Source of the DNA: Owenia fusiformis
Taxonomy: Eukaryota > Annelida > Polychaeta > Sabellida > Oweniidae
Reading direction: 5' to 3'
Length of the DNA: 64,000 bases
Assembly: GCA_903813345.2 (NCBI GenBank)
Contig: CAIIXF020000007.1
Coordinates: forward strand, 21,563,564-21,627,563
This document shows positions 24,380-39,300 of the stretch, in pieces; within the stretch, counting starts at the first letter, position 1, and each line of letters starts with the position of its first letter. The position numbers and the translations under genes are program-made. The notes below the pieces were generated by a model. It was not told where the DNA came from and ran no database searches. It saw only the letters and a list, made by a program, of their open reading frames with translations.

Positions 24380-27300
24380 CTTAAAATTTGCATGATACAT
24401 TTTAAGCGGGGAAATTTCAGGAAGCAATCGTTTCACACATGATTAGCAAAACCATTTCAAAATGTAATATCTATAGATAGATTTTAAGCGGGGAAATTTC
24501 AGGAAGCAATCGTTTCACACATGATTAGCAATACCATTTCAAAATGTAATATCTATAGATAGATCTTAAGCGGGGAAATTTCAGGAAGCAATCGTTTCAC
24601 ACATGATTAGCAAAACCATTTCAAAATGTAATATCTATAGATAGATTTTAAGCGGGGAAATTTCAGGAAGCAATCGTTTCACACATGATTAGCAAAACCA
24701 TTTCAAAATGTAATATCTATAGATAGATTTTAAGCGGGGAAATTTCAGGAAGCAATCGTTTCACACATGATTAGCAATACCATTACAAAATGTAATATCT
24801 ATAGATATACATAATACCTTAGTCGTTTCTTGCAGAGAATAACTATTAGAATTATGATCACGAGGAAGAAAATTCCGCCAATAGTCCCCAGTACCACAGC
24901 GAGCAATGCCTGGATGTTCAAGTCCGCACAATACCTGCCTGCGTACATGAAGTTGCAACTGGAAATAACACAACACGATATGATCAAGAATATAGGATAT
25001 TATCTAGATTTTGTGCATAGGCATAGATACAGTTAATTATTTTGAAGTGATGCTTTCCTCCATAGCTACAAATTCTAAGCATTTGAAAACACACCTCAAT
25101 GATACACACAGCTCAATGACCGTCATTATGCACTAAATGATGGAATTAAATACAAAGGAAATGCACAAAACCTTTTTTACCTGCATGTTGGTGAATTATC
25201 TTCTTCTACACAGACTCCTCTATTCTGGCATGCACTTTCACTTTCATAGATGGAGCATACAGTACTGATGGCAACTGGAACGTTGAGAGAAGTAAACACT
25301 AATCATGATACATAGTCAGTTATATGCTTTATGATGCTCTGGACAGCTCGTTGCAACTAACTTTTGAACTATATTACTAGTTTTTAAGTGATCTTACACC
25401 TCGGTCGCAATTGGGCTGATGTCTGGGATTTGACGTGAGTATGGTCACATTAGATACGAATGATACGGGCTCCGTACGTCACTTGTCGGATTAAATCGTA
25501 CGGACATCTGAAAGATACTATGGGGTGCCCATGCGACTATCGTTGACGATGACTGAACCGTCATGATGACCGTACGGTAACCACACAATGTCCTGTTGGT
25601 AGATTCTCATGAGTTTGTCAGAAAAATCAAAAAGACATTGTTGACGTATATCTCCGTAATAAAAGCCCACCTTACGACGTCTCAAATTAGGCTGATGGTG
25701 GCCGATGATCTCCAACGCCCGTTCGGTTCCCCAACTTGGCGGCCGATTTTGGCCAAAAAACTCATTGGCCGGCGCCGCATCGGAAATCGGTTCTAATGTG
25801 ATTGAGGTATTAATGGAATATGTTTGAAATTACTATTATATTAAATAAGTAGAGGTATTAATAACTGTGATTTTGTTCGTTAACTAACCTTGTTTTCCAT
25901 TTTGCTCTACAGTTGGGTCTCCTTTTACAACATACGCACCCCCATCAGAATCAGTAAGACTACCCCCTCCTTGTTCAATGGAAGAGATAAGCTCTAAGGC
26001 AATGTTCGATTTACTCTCGGTATCCAGTGTAGAGTCATATGTGACATCATGCTTTACCCCTAAACTCCCGTCACTGTCAATGAAAAAATCGAATAACAAT
26101 AAAACTATTATGTAATTGCTCATATTTGAGAACTGCTTTTCCACAGCAATTTCCGTTCTTACGATAATCGTGCATTCTAATACTGATGGATATTCTCAGT
26201 GTTGAAAGGAAAGTATCCATTAATTAAACTTAGTCTAGTAATACCACTTATCTATATGTATAATAGAACCCACATATGCACTAATAAAAAATAGATGTCG
26301 GTTCAACTTACTACAATTCTATGATGAGCACAGAGGCGAGTGTGATTCCCCTCACTCGGTTGTAGATATTGAAGAACTAAAATAAAGTTAGTATCAAATT
26401 AAAAGCGATAAAGGCTCCTTTAGAATTAGCATGTACCTATATAATGTTATATAGGAATACATCTAAGATATATCTCTTAATTAACATACAATTGAATAAT
26501 ATCTATGCTTACCATATTTGTTAGAGTCTTATTTAAGGCAATTGTTTCTGTATTGTTGGGGTTGTCATAAACACCAGTTTTAAATGTCATTTCAAACAGT
26601 ATATTTACTGTGACAGTATTAGCTGAAATAATGTTCAACATGAATCATGAAATACAAGAATGACTTTATCAACTAATAATTACTAATAATATATGATTTT
26701 GACAATCCTACCTTGGTTGAATGCGTTAAAGATTACAAGAGTAATTGTGTCAAGGCATTACATGTGGAGTATTGGTTATATCCATCAAAGAATAATTCAC
26801 AATTACCTGAACTGTTTCCCACAGGTGTAGTTGTAACACCTGTAGGGTTTTGTGTGGATTCTTGAACATTAAGTGTCGATATTTCATCCGTAGTTACTGG
26901 TATTGTAGCACTTGTGTCATTTGCTTGTGAAGTTGTAACATCTGAACTTCCAAATGTTAATGTTGTAACACTTGTTGCATTTGGTGAAGATGTTGGTGTA
27001 GATTCAGATGTAACATTTGCAGTAGACATTGTATTAGTGGTTGGTTCATTGTTGGTTGTTATTGTGGTAACTTCCAGGCATGTACCATTGATCTGCACAG
27101 CAACGTATAGGATGTTTTATAAACTGTCATTGTTGTTTCTATTTTATGGTTCGTAAAAGTGTCAAAATTATGTTTGACTCAACAATTCTAGCGGAGTGAA
27201 ATTCACATTTGACAATTTATAACATCAATTACCAAATACGAGGGTTGATCATAAAGTTCTCATAATATCTCTCTAATTTCTTTGTTTTTCAATATACTCT

Positions 27301-30300
27301 AATGAAATTTTCACAGAATGTGCAGCTTAGAATGTCTTATTAATTCAGCAAAACATATTTAGTTCAACAGAAATATTTAATAAGAAATGGTTGCCATAGT
27401 AACTGGAAATCAAGGCACCCGGGGCAAATAAAAATAATTGAGAGAATGAGCTTAATTAACCATGTTTGCATACATAATAAACTCTCTCATGAATTATCAA
27501 ACACGTTAAAATGTTAACTTGGATATGTTGTAAAGTGCTTTAACAATGATATAAATCGATCGTGTAAATTGTGTGATATCATAGGGGATGATTTCATGCT
27601 TCATTAGATGTGATACCACAGTCTGAGACTCAAAGCTAATGATCAGAAATGACTGAGTAAGAGAATGCAGTGGATGCAGAGATCTTCAGAAAAATAAAAT
27701 TCATACTGATAAAATGTTATGTTAAGTTTGTAAGATCCTTTGGTCAGACTAAACATGATCTAAAACAAATATATTGCTAGATATCAACAAAATTACACGT
27801 TGTGTAAGGTCTGTATATGTTAAAATTGAACTAAAGGGGCAAAATCAATTTTCCTCGGGATACTTGACAAAACAGTCATGGGGTCCAACAGTCACTTCTA
27901 ATGAAGCATAACAATCATCCATTATGAGATAACACAATCCACATGACCATTATAATAGTTCACAACGATCAAGAGCACATATTATTTGACAATTTAATGT
28001 GTTTGATAGCTTATTTGACAACTTATTATGTATTTAAACATGGTTAATGGGGGCTAATCTAGCTAGTTTTTTTATTTGCCCCGGGTGCCTTGATTTCAAG
28101 TTACTATGGCAACCATTTCTTATTTGATGTTTCTGTTATTCTAAATCTTTTTTGCTAGAACAATAAAACATTCCATGCTGCACATTCTAAGAAAATTTCA
28201 TAGGAAAATATTGAGAAATAAAGAAATTAGAGAGATATTATGAGAACTTTATGATCAACCCTCGTATATCTCGTCATTGGACTTTCCTGTTGTTGTAATG
28301 ATTAGTCAAATAGATTATTTGTATTTGTTGTGGATATTTAATTAAATCACGTCGATTAAATATTACAAAATAGATGGATGTTCAAACTTGCAATACCTTT
28401 GTATAGCCCCCTTCACAAGAGCATATATAAGAGCCTGGGGTATCGGTACACACAGCATTTTTTCCACATGTGCCGTTGCCGCATTCATTGATATTTTCGC
28501 ACTCTGTACCATTGCCATCATATCCAGATTTGCATGTGCAGTCAAAATATCCTTGTGTGTTTGTGCAATCAGCATTTGGATCACAAGGTTGCAATGTGAC
28601 ACACTCGTTTATATCTACAGTAGTTTGAAAAATGTTTACAAATGAATGAACTGCAGACTAAAAGGTATCATGATAAGCTTCTCTTACTTTTCAAAGTCAT
28701 CAGTTTTAATGTTATATACTTTGGACAACTTTATTTGTCAAGTCTGAAAAAATAATATGGAACCTGAATGAATTATTTAAAGATCAGTGACAAGTCTATG
28801 CCAGAAAACTGGTTTGTTTTACTCACCTACACATTTAACTACATCACCATCCTGTTTATATCCTGCATCACATATACACGCATAGGATCCATTATTGTTA
28901 ACACATTCAGCATTATCACCACATATTGTAGAGTCAGCACATTCATCTATATCTTCCTCGCAGTTCTCTCCTCTCCAACCTGGTACACAGTCAGTACAAC
29001 CTATGCTGGAATTGCATTTTCTGGCTCGACTACCACACTCACAGAGGTTTGCACAGGCAATGCCCCAATGTGAGGAATCACACACTAGAATAAGAATAGT
29101 ACACATTCATCACAACAAATGCTTGCATCGTATCATCCGGCTCAGCTACTACATTAACATAAATCAGCCCAGTCAATGTCCTAATGGAGTCACACCTCGC
29201 AATGGATTCCTTACATATGAATAACATGATTTATTTAAATTACTCGTTGTTTAGTATCATACCATTGTCAACGAAGTATTTGTTAAATGAATTTATAAGA
29301 TATGACTATGAGTACATGTTCGTAATTGAAGTTACCTTGACATGACTTTTGATCATGGCCTAGCTGAAACCCTGTATCACAAGTGCACTGAAAACTACCA
29401 TCGGTATCTGTGCACCCTCCAGCACATCCATGAGAACCAAGATCACACTCATTTATATCTGCAAAAACGAACAATGTCATTTAACGATATCCAAAATATC
29501 ATTTTCCTCCCCATAATATAAAGTTTAAATTCACACGGTGGTAAACTTTGTAAATGTTATTCACCAAAAATGACTTAAATATTAACTGTTGACCTACTTG
29601 TACAATTTTCAGCATCGGTAAGATTATATCCACTCTTACAGAAGCATACTGGTGGATCTGATGTATTCCTACATCCATATTCGCAAGTTAATCCTTTGTC
29701 CAAACAAGGTCCCAGGGACTCCTTATCTACAAAAACATTTGACCATCATTATCATCAAAAGAATTTAAAATGATTTGGTTTACAATGTATGATTTGTTAC
29801 TAGTTTTTTTTTTTTTTTTTTTTTTTTATAAAATCAAACTTTATTAATAAACATATTTTACAGTGCATGCATACAATTAGATAAAATACAAAAAATACAA
29901 TTATAGAAATTTCAAGTTACATTACATCTTTCTGATCATTATCTCAGTATCAAAAATGGCTTTTACATTACAAGCTGTATTGACCCTTTTTTTAAAATCA
30001 TGTATAGATTTTTTAATTACCAATGTTTTAAGTAAATCTTCTTTTTTAACAATTGCATTTCCAATTTTTTGATCATTTGTAACATTTACCTCATTCCAAA
30101 TTGATTTAATACAGTCACAATTGATAAAGAAGTGGTCAATGACATCTTTTACATGTGCGTTACAAAAGTTACAGATGTCAGAGTTTTCTATGTTACATTT
30201 CTTCAAATAAATATTTTGAGGGTAAATACCATGTAAAATTTTCCATTGAATTACCAAAAGGGTAGTATCGGTTGTACATTCAAAAAACTGAGACCAGACT

Positions 30301-33300
30301 TTATCGTTTAGAATCTCACCATTAAATTTTACTTTTTTTGTTACTAGTTAATCTTGATGTATTTTTCTGCAATCTGGGATTTGCCACTACTATATATTGC
30401 TTAATTTGAGTTGTTTTTTCAAATTTATTTTGTACTTCAATAACCCCATTAGAAAGAGGATGGTATGTGGTTGTTAATTACTCCACAAGAATAATACGTA
30501 TAATGGCAAATAACTCTCTGCTTGAATACCTCTTTGACAGGATTTTCCATCTCCATTTAGTGAAAATCCATCCTCGCAGCTACATGTGAAATTGCCCTCA
30601 GTATTGTTACAACTCTGTTCACATCCACTCGTTCCTTCACTACACTCATCAATATCTATATAGAAGACATTCACAAGCTTTATTTCATATCGCTCTCGCA
30701 AAAAAGTTTCCTTTGGCTTATTTCAAGTTGTTTATTACATGTATTGCTTGAGCATAACCAAATTGCATTCTCGATTCATTACAATGAAGAAATGAAATAA
30801 TATCAAAAGTGGCTGCAGTTGAAACAATTTTCATCTTTTTACAAGAAAAAAGTGTTATAATTATTTTACCTTGACACTGTGAGGAATTAATGGCTGTGTA
30901 CCCTGGTACACATTCACAATAATAACCACCCTTCGTGTTGATGCATTCCTGTTGACAGTTATTTAGAGTAGCGTTGACACATTCATCAATGTCTATAATA
31001 AATATAGTGAACAAAATATCATAAAGGTAAGTGATTACTGAAGAATCGTTTATTCATTTACTTAAATTGCATGTTCACTCTTGTTCACTGTGCTATACGA
31101 AAGCAAGTGATGCAGATATCATGTGCGCAAGGTGCGGATATTAACGGTAATTTTTGAATTTGTGATATTTCATAAACTAAGGTATGTTGGGTACTCAATT
31201 ATGTTCATCCCTTTGTAGAGGATACCTAATAAAAGGGGAATCATGTCTTTCGTTGTATTCTTCATTCTTTAACGACGCACTTAGCATCCATCCTTGCTCC
31301 ATAGCAAAGAATTTGAAAATGCTTCTTTATTACATCGTTTACAGCCTTCATTCAGTATTGTTGATCGAGATTTTTTTTTTTTTTTATAAAAACTATATTT
31401 CAAGAATAAAACATATATACAATTATACATTATACATAGGCCTTATTACATTGTTTAATTTCTGTACAGTTTTTCTTTTTCAAAATAAGCAAGTATATTT
31501 CCAGTTTTGTCGATATTGAAGATTTGTATTGCCCTCCTGGCTATTAACACTTCTTTATAATTCTTATACTTATTAATTCCTATAATTTGCTCAAAAGTGA
31601 TATTATCAAAAAATTTCCATATATCCCTTATTTTTGTACACTCATAAAAATTATGTCTAACATTGTCAATAACATTACAATTCTCGCAAAATGAACTATC
31701 TCTAATTCTAAAACGATTTAAAATCTCATTACATGGATATATGTTATGTAATGTTTTCCAGTGAATAATTAGGAGTTTGGCATCTACTTTGCACTTGAAA
31801 GCTCTAAGCCAAGTTGCACATGAAATATCCTTACCATTATACTGTAAAATCAATTTTCTTTTATCTGTACATAGTTTTCTAAAATCTGATGTTTCATAAA
31901 ATGTTATCTCTTTACTATTTAAATATAATTTGAAATCATCATCTGCTTTTACATTACCATAAAGTAATATTACATTTCTATTGATACAATTTGAAAGACC
32001 AATGTATTGTATTAGTGTCAAAGGATTCCTACCAATAATCCTAGATATTTCGCCATATGTCATTACTCTATCATTGGTTACAATATCACTTACAAAATTT
32101 ATACCTTTTGCGATCCAATTTGTAAAACATATTTTATTTCCACTTATTTTGAACTTTTCATTATTATATGTTGATCGAGATGACCAATCGATATAAATTA
32201 TTTTTGCAATTTGAGTGTCATTCACTTTCTGTGTGAATTTTTAAAAAATTGAAAACATTTATTGTTTAGAGGTAGCACATTTTTGTTTAATGTTTCCCTT
32301 TTTGTATAAAATCACGCAGAAACCTTTCAACTTTCAAAATTAAAATATAATTTGTATTGATAGGTCATCTCGATCACCAATATTGAGCTGTTTACACTGC
32401 GAAACAGCTGCAATTTCAAATTATTAGCTTCGGAGAGAGCATCATTGCTTAATGCGTCGCTATTGGATGAATTACACACCTACCAGATCGTTCAATAAGT
32501 TCATGCAAAAACATTCTCATTTTTTATTTTTCAATGTTTTTCCTTGAAACTTTTACAAATCAAAGAAAAAACCTAATCATTGAAAAACAAAAAATAAATT
32601 ACTTTGTTATGATTGGTCAAAAGTTATGGATGCTATGGTAACCCGTGTTTTGGTCACGCTGGACAATATTTTCTCTTTGCGAATCCCACCATTACCTTTT
32701 TATAAGGGAACCTGTACACATCATCATGACTGTATGAATATAATTGAGTACCCAATATGCATAAGTTGGTGAAATATCACGAAATTAAATTAAAAAATGA
32801 CCATTAATATCCGCACATTGCGCACATGATATCCACACCGCTTGTTTTCGTATAACACGGTCTGCATGAAGTGTTTTAGTTAAACATTATGAAACCAAAC
32901 GATTCAGGCCCGGATGGAACATGGGTTTGTGATTTCTCTGGAGCTGCATTCTGTACCTACCAATGCATTTGTAGTCAACAGGAATAGTGCCATCGGGACA
33001 CTGTGAACAGTTGAATGAGCTGCCAGTTATCTGTTGCTCTGATGGCGTAACATCTGTGCAGTTAGAACCCTCACCACAGGGTTCACCTTCGCAACCATCA
33101 ATGTCAACCTCACAATTTTCTCCTGTAAGAAGAATTCTTAAGTATATCATAGTTAGGCATAGAAATAAATTGTTTAATCTTGGGCCATTAATCCATGGCG
33201 TCTGTCCTTCAACTTAACAATGAAGTCGTTATGAACACTCTCAAAAGAGACCATATCCACTTACCTTCCCAGCCTGTATTACAATCACACATCGCTTCAT

Positions 33301-36300
33301 AGAAGTACCCGGACGTATCAGTCTGTTCCTCCGTCTCTGTTTCGAAATTGCAAAGTCCGTTTCCATTGGTACAATTAGAGCATACCCATATCACCAGTCT
33401 CGTTTCTGGAGATCTGGCTCCCAAATCATCTTCAGCCACAAAACTAGAATTAAGAACAATAAGGTGCATGGTATTTCACACTAAATTAAAGCAGCAAATT
33501 AAGCGATAACAGTCCATGGCATATATCTTGCAAGTCCCAACGGTGACGAAAACATCAATAAGGAAACAAATAAACTATTATAGGTTTAGAAGATAAACTG
33601 TCCTAATATACAGATCAATAAATAAAAATGTGTATTCTCAACGACATCATACTAACGATATGTTGAATGGTACAATACTTGATGGCGTAAAGTTGAATAC
33701 ACCACTTTTGTTGTCAAATTGCGCTCCAGTGGGTAACGAGGATGTGAGCAGAATAAAGACAGTATCACTGTCATTATCAAATGCTGTGACCACAAACGTG
33801 GTTTCAAAACCTACAGTAAAGTTCTGAACGGCTGCAACACTCAGCCTCGGAGCAAAATTCTCTGAAAGACAAAGAAAAAAATAAAACAAAGTGTTTGTTT
33901 ATAAAATAATTCTATTTCACGATATCTTTGTTTATTCATAAATATCAAATCCGTTGAACTTTTGGATTTTCTAACTGTGTTATATATTTTTTCTTTTTTT
34001 CTCTTTTTGCAAGTGCGCTTACAAATCCTTTTAACTGATACAATGATATATTAATATACCAGACTCCTTTGCGTCAGCTGTATTTGCCAGGTCTGTCGAT
34101 AACGTAGCATTCGCTACACTCTCGTCCCCTGTAGCAAGGTAATCAAATACACAAGCTATTTCATCTTTGCATTTAGTTTTTGCTTCATTCTGCTCTTCTT
34201 CAGTGAAGTTTGATAAAAAGAGTGGCTCAAATGAAGCATCCGAGAAATTTCCGGTTGTCACATCATTCGGGTACCAAAATATTGATTCGCTGTAGGTTAT
34301 CCTCCCTGTAAGTAATATTAACAAGGTAAAATGTAACCACCTGCAATACGCTATGGATACTGATCACAAAATGTGAAACACCAACCGCCGAACAACGTCC
34401 ACAAAATATTGAAGACTATAACAAAACTTGGTGGTTGCATTTATTATTTTCATTTTATCCGCACCAAGTTTGTTACTTTGTGACCAGTTGTGATTTGTGG
34501 AGTATCGTTTACTGATTATGTTACTGAGTTTAGTAATAAAAGATGTCCCTACATAGCTCCCCGAAGTCATGATAGATTGCCCAATCAGTGCTGTTGTCTG
34601 GAAGAATTTCACCGTTAGGTTTTGTGAAATCATCCAACGTATTTCCATTCAGCGTCCCCATGAGACCCGTTGTTGTGATTGAAGAATTCGTCAATATCGG
34701 CGCTGTTATTGTGATGCTTAAGCTCCTCACAGAAACGGAAACGTTTAATGAGAATCCTACAACAAAATGGATTCGGAACGGTTGGCAAGGTCATCAATAG
34801 TCTAGGTCCTTTATACAAACATATTTTTACAGATTTTGACGTTGGATTTGATAAGTAACAAACTAATATCTAATGCCGTAACCTGGAGTTTTTTTTTACT
34901 TTTTTTACTAACCAGTAGCAAATGCTGCCGTCACAACTCCATCTGAGTCCACGCCCACACTGAGGCTTGTTTCGTCCAGTGTTGTTGGAGGTTCCTCATT
35001 TGCTAACTGCTCAACGGCATCCGTTACATCTTTCCCATTTACTCGAATAATCATATCTTTACAAAATATATCAAACCATCATTAATCGTAGCGTATGCAA
35101 TCTTTTTAATGCCGACAATGCTGAAAGGCGTCGATTCAATCGAAAATTGTGTCTTTTGTCTGGAGATGAGATTAGCATACATGTATCTAAGTTGATAACA
35201 AATAATCACTAACATCTTAAATGCTGATTATTTTATAATTACTCATCCTAGCTTACCAGCCATGTTATCTGCTAGCTCTACATAAAATTCATCTGAAGAT
35301 TCTTTTGCTGCAAATGCTGTGAAGACAGTTGCTCTCGTTGCAGTTCCATTAGATGTCAGGGCTCTGGATGTTCTCCCTTGGAGTGTAAAATAGTCATCAG
35401 TGGTCTTGATCAACCAATATTCTCCCAACCCGTTAAATGTGTATGTCTTGCCATCAAGTGTTCGAACGTGAGGATCACCCCAGAACCAAGCTAAACAAAG
35501 AGTCAAAATACCTCATCATACATTTCATTGATCTATAAAAGTTGCGAATTTACGTAGCAAATATCTAATGGCGTTGGGTATATTATTTTTTGATTATAGA
35601 AGATCGACACATAATCTAAGCACGTAAGTGTATAAACTTACCCCAGCGGGGTGGAACATATGCCTGGCATGTGTCAACTGGTCTCAACTCAGTAAATAAC
35701 TGGCAGTTATCTGACGCCTCACAACAATAGTAACGGGGAAGGGTGTCTTCATCCTTGTGTAGTCTGCTATAAAACCTGTAGTGGTACCGCTCAAAATGTC
35801 CAGCCCCGTATCTGACATCCGTCAACAACGTCCCCCAAGACCACCAGTTAGTCCACCAATCATTGTTATAGCAACACGACTAGAGGATGACAAAGGAGCA
35901 TCAATTTCAGAAGGTTATATCTTGGATTATGACCCCATTTTGAAGATGTTGACCCCATTTTCACCAAAAATGCAATCATTTTTTACAATGTTTAATGCAT
36001 TACTATTATTTATTTTAATGTATCAAATAGTTCTTGAAAGAAAACTTAATTGCATTAAGATAAGTGTTCCCCATGTTATTTCTCCATTGAAAAGTCTCAT
36101 GCTATTCATTGGTTTCAGTTCATTTTGGTCATCCAAATAACGCAGATGCGAGTAGGTAGTTACCAGTTTCGCCACCAGGTGGCTCGTTCGGGTCAGATAA
36201 CATGGCGGGTATAGTAGAAAGTTCCCTTTAACTTAAATTACATCTGTTTTAGTGGTTCAATTTTTATATAACCCTTATGTATCTAATAGTTATGCAAATG

Positions 36301-39300
36301 AAAATATGTCCACTAAAAGAAAATGTTATCTGTCCAATACAAGAAAAGATATTCCACTTTTTTGTGATTTTGTAACATGGAGTCTATGGGGAATCAACCC
36401 GCGCTAGAAGTCACATTTTCAAAAAAAAAAATTTAATGACGTAAATCTAGATTATTTCTATTCGCATCTAGTCTATTGAATATCTTTAAAGTCCCTGGAA
36501 CAATCAAATTTTCCTTTTAGGAAATCGAACATGTCTCAAAGCACATTCTAATTATGCATTCAACAATATAATAATAGGCTGCATTTTTGGTGAAAATTAG
36601 GTCAACATTTTTGAAAAAGTATGTTGATTGGTCCATTGCCCCTTTAATATCACTTTGGTCTGATTAACTAAATTATCATTATATATACTTTTCTTGAAGA
36701 TAATGAATGGATCTAAAAGATACACCCATGTTCATGATCAAAAAATATTCATAATTCAAGTTAGAATCGTTTGAAATTGTTTGCGATAACCTACGTGCTC
36801 CTTTACTTTTATTGCAATCTAACATGATATTATTCATTTTGGGCCGACACCTACATGAATATTTGCCCCACAAATGTCGCATTTGCATCGATTGAACAAA
36901 ATACTCAATCGGCCGGGCGCATCTTGTACGATGTGTATGTATTGAAGTGTTCGACTTACTGATTGAACATTCATTCATTGGACATAAGAAAAGTATTACT
37001 CGTGAATTTAATAAAATAGTATCATTTAAAATCCCCGAAAGAAAAAAGGTGCGAAATTTCCCATTTCCACCCTTATATATATACCGTCCGACTTACTTGT
37101 CCATGTCCGTGTCGACTTGGGAACCTCTGGTGGGCACAGAATGACCACCAGTCCATTCTAAACCGTCTGTCCCGCCATGCATGCCATACCACACACGGGC
37201 ATGGTAGAACCTCCCAACTTCGCCACTGAAGAGCTAAGCCTGAGCCAAAGGACTGACGTTCTTTCACAGCCCATGTCACGCACTTCTGCTCAAAGTTTTG
37301 GAGATTATCGCCATTTAGATCAAGCCGGAATATCCATTTTCCATTCAATCCTAATATTACAATAATTCTATTTGTGTCCGGAAAAGTAAATTTATGACAT
37401 CGCAATTCTTTAAAAATGCTGTAAAATCTAATGTATTCATAACAATGAACCTAAATGTTATTTTAATTTAATCCATCACATGGAGTTAGATGTAATAATG
37501 TGTTTTTAAGTATTAAGTATCATCGCATTTAATGATCCAAAATGGCGATAAATTCAAAAGTTTGAAAAATTGAAACACTGAGTTAACTTTTGATTCGAAA
37601 GTAAACTTTTTCAATTTTTCAGTCATGATAAATACTATTTTGGACGGTTAAACAATATTTTCAAATTTTACATAGGGCCTTTAAATGATGAATTGGTTAC
37701 CAGTATTTCCTTTCATGCTGTCAATGCCTAGAAGTGCATCATCGCCATACAAGTAATGGTTGAATAAATTTTTGGTATCCCCAGCATCATAGCCGATGTT
37801 AACATTTTTCCATCTGCGCCAGGCCATCTTTCCATAGTTGAACAAAGTGTATGTCCGAATACCATCCGTTACCAACACTATCTGGTGGTTCACAGTCTAA
37901 GGTAAAACACAAATTATTAGTTATATAAAGATTATATTGAAAGGCTTTTGATTATAGAAACTTTTTGACATTACTTCTCTATTGACTAGATCGACCGACA
38001 CACCACTGCTCATATACGAGGGATGTCCCAGAAGTAATGCACTATTTGCTCTATAACTTTCTTTAATACTCTTCAATCGGCTGAAATCTTGTGTATATAG
38101 ATATTGAAGTGCTACCTGTTATATTCCGAAGTTTCAACATCATACGTTCATGTTAAGTCTTAAAATGGTTAGCTACAACAGGGGTAGGGATGGGCGGGAG
38201 AGGTACTAATTTTTCTAATCATGAACGCTCTAAAGTGTTATTCAATTTTTATTTCTTTCCTTTAAATGATCAAAATATCTGGGAAATGGTTAAATTTATT
38301 CAGCATGATGTTGACCAAGCACAAATAATGACATTAAGCATTGTTATGTCATTATGCCAAAGTTCAATAGTCACAAATTCAAGTTTAGTCACAGTCAAGA
38401 AATTGCAAAAATGGCAGCAAAGCTCAAATCAAAAGAAGGCCTTGCGTTCGATGGCCTAATTTCATACTTCGCTTGGACTCACAGCCACACACACTCTTAA
38501 GCTACCAGGGAGAAAGTATATACGAAGTGAACTAGGGATAGAACTACAATTAAAAGGTGTCAGAACAGATTTAAAAATGATGTCAGGACCCTGTATGACA
38601 ACTCAAAACCTAGTCTGACGCACCAGGATTTCAGATGAGTGTACCAAGACTGGGAGAATGTGCATCAAAAGTGCATTATTTGGAAAGGTTAATATTTTGA
38701 GATAATGTGAAATGGTGCAATATCGGTGCAATATACATCAATTAAATCTAGGATGTGCTCCAAGTAGTTCAGAACCTTGAAATGTATTTTTTAGCATAAT
38801 TATTATGGCTGCACAAAATGGTATTTGTTGATTAATTATTTCCTATTTTCAATTTTTTATTCGTTTCGACGTGACAAGAAGAGCTGCCCCACCCTTTATT
38901 ATAACATCAACATAGTATTATCAATTCAAATAAAACTTTGTAGAATGATCAAAATATCTTCAAAGATCAATCACTGAAAATTTCATGAAAAGTATCAAGA
39001 ATTCAGTACGTTAGCGTAAATAGTGCATTACTTCTGGGACAACCCTCGTATATAGTTGGAATAATTTTTGGGGCACGTCTGCTACGTTATGCTTAAAACT
39101 AATTATAACAGTTGAAATTATTCTTCAACACTGCAAGAATGCAACAATTCCATCCATCATCATTTGTGGTCATTCGCACTTAAAGTGTGCGCCTGAACCG
39201 GCTACGTATAGCACAGAGTTTATACTGGCGGATTAGACTAGTTCATTTTTTATATGTGTGTGAAAGCTTTCTCTTACTTGCGTTTTTTCGTTTAGTACGG

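Noticed and set aside
24401-24810. CRISPR-like array
   Set aside because: The 82-base copies are contiguous with no unique spacers, and the context is an intron of an animal gene.
28895-29224. Plus-strand frames overlapping the EGF and VWD exons
   Set aside because: They are antisense shadows of exons whose minus-strand translation gives clear EGF and VWD motifs with splice sites.
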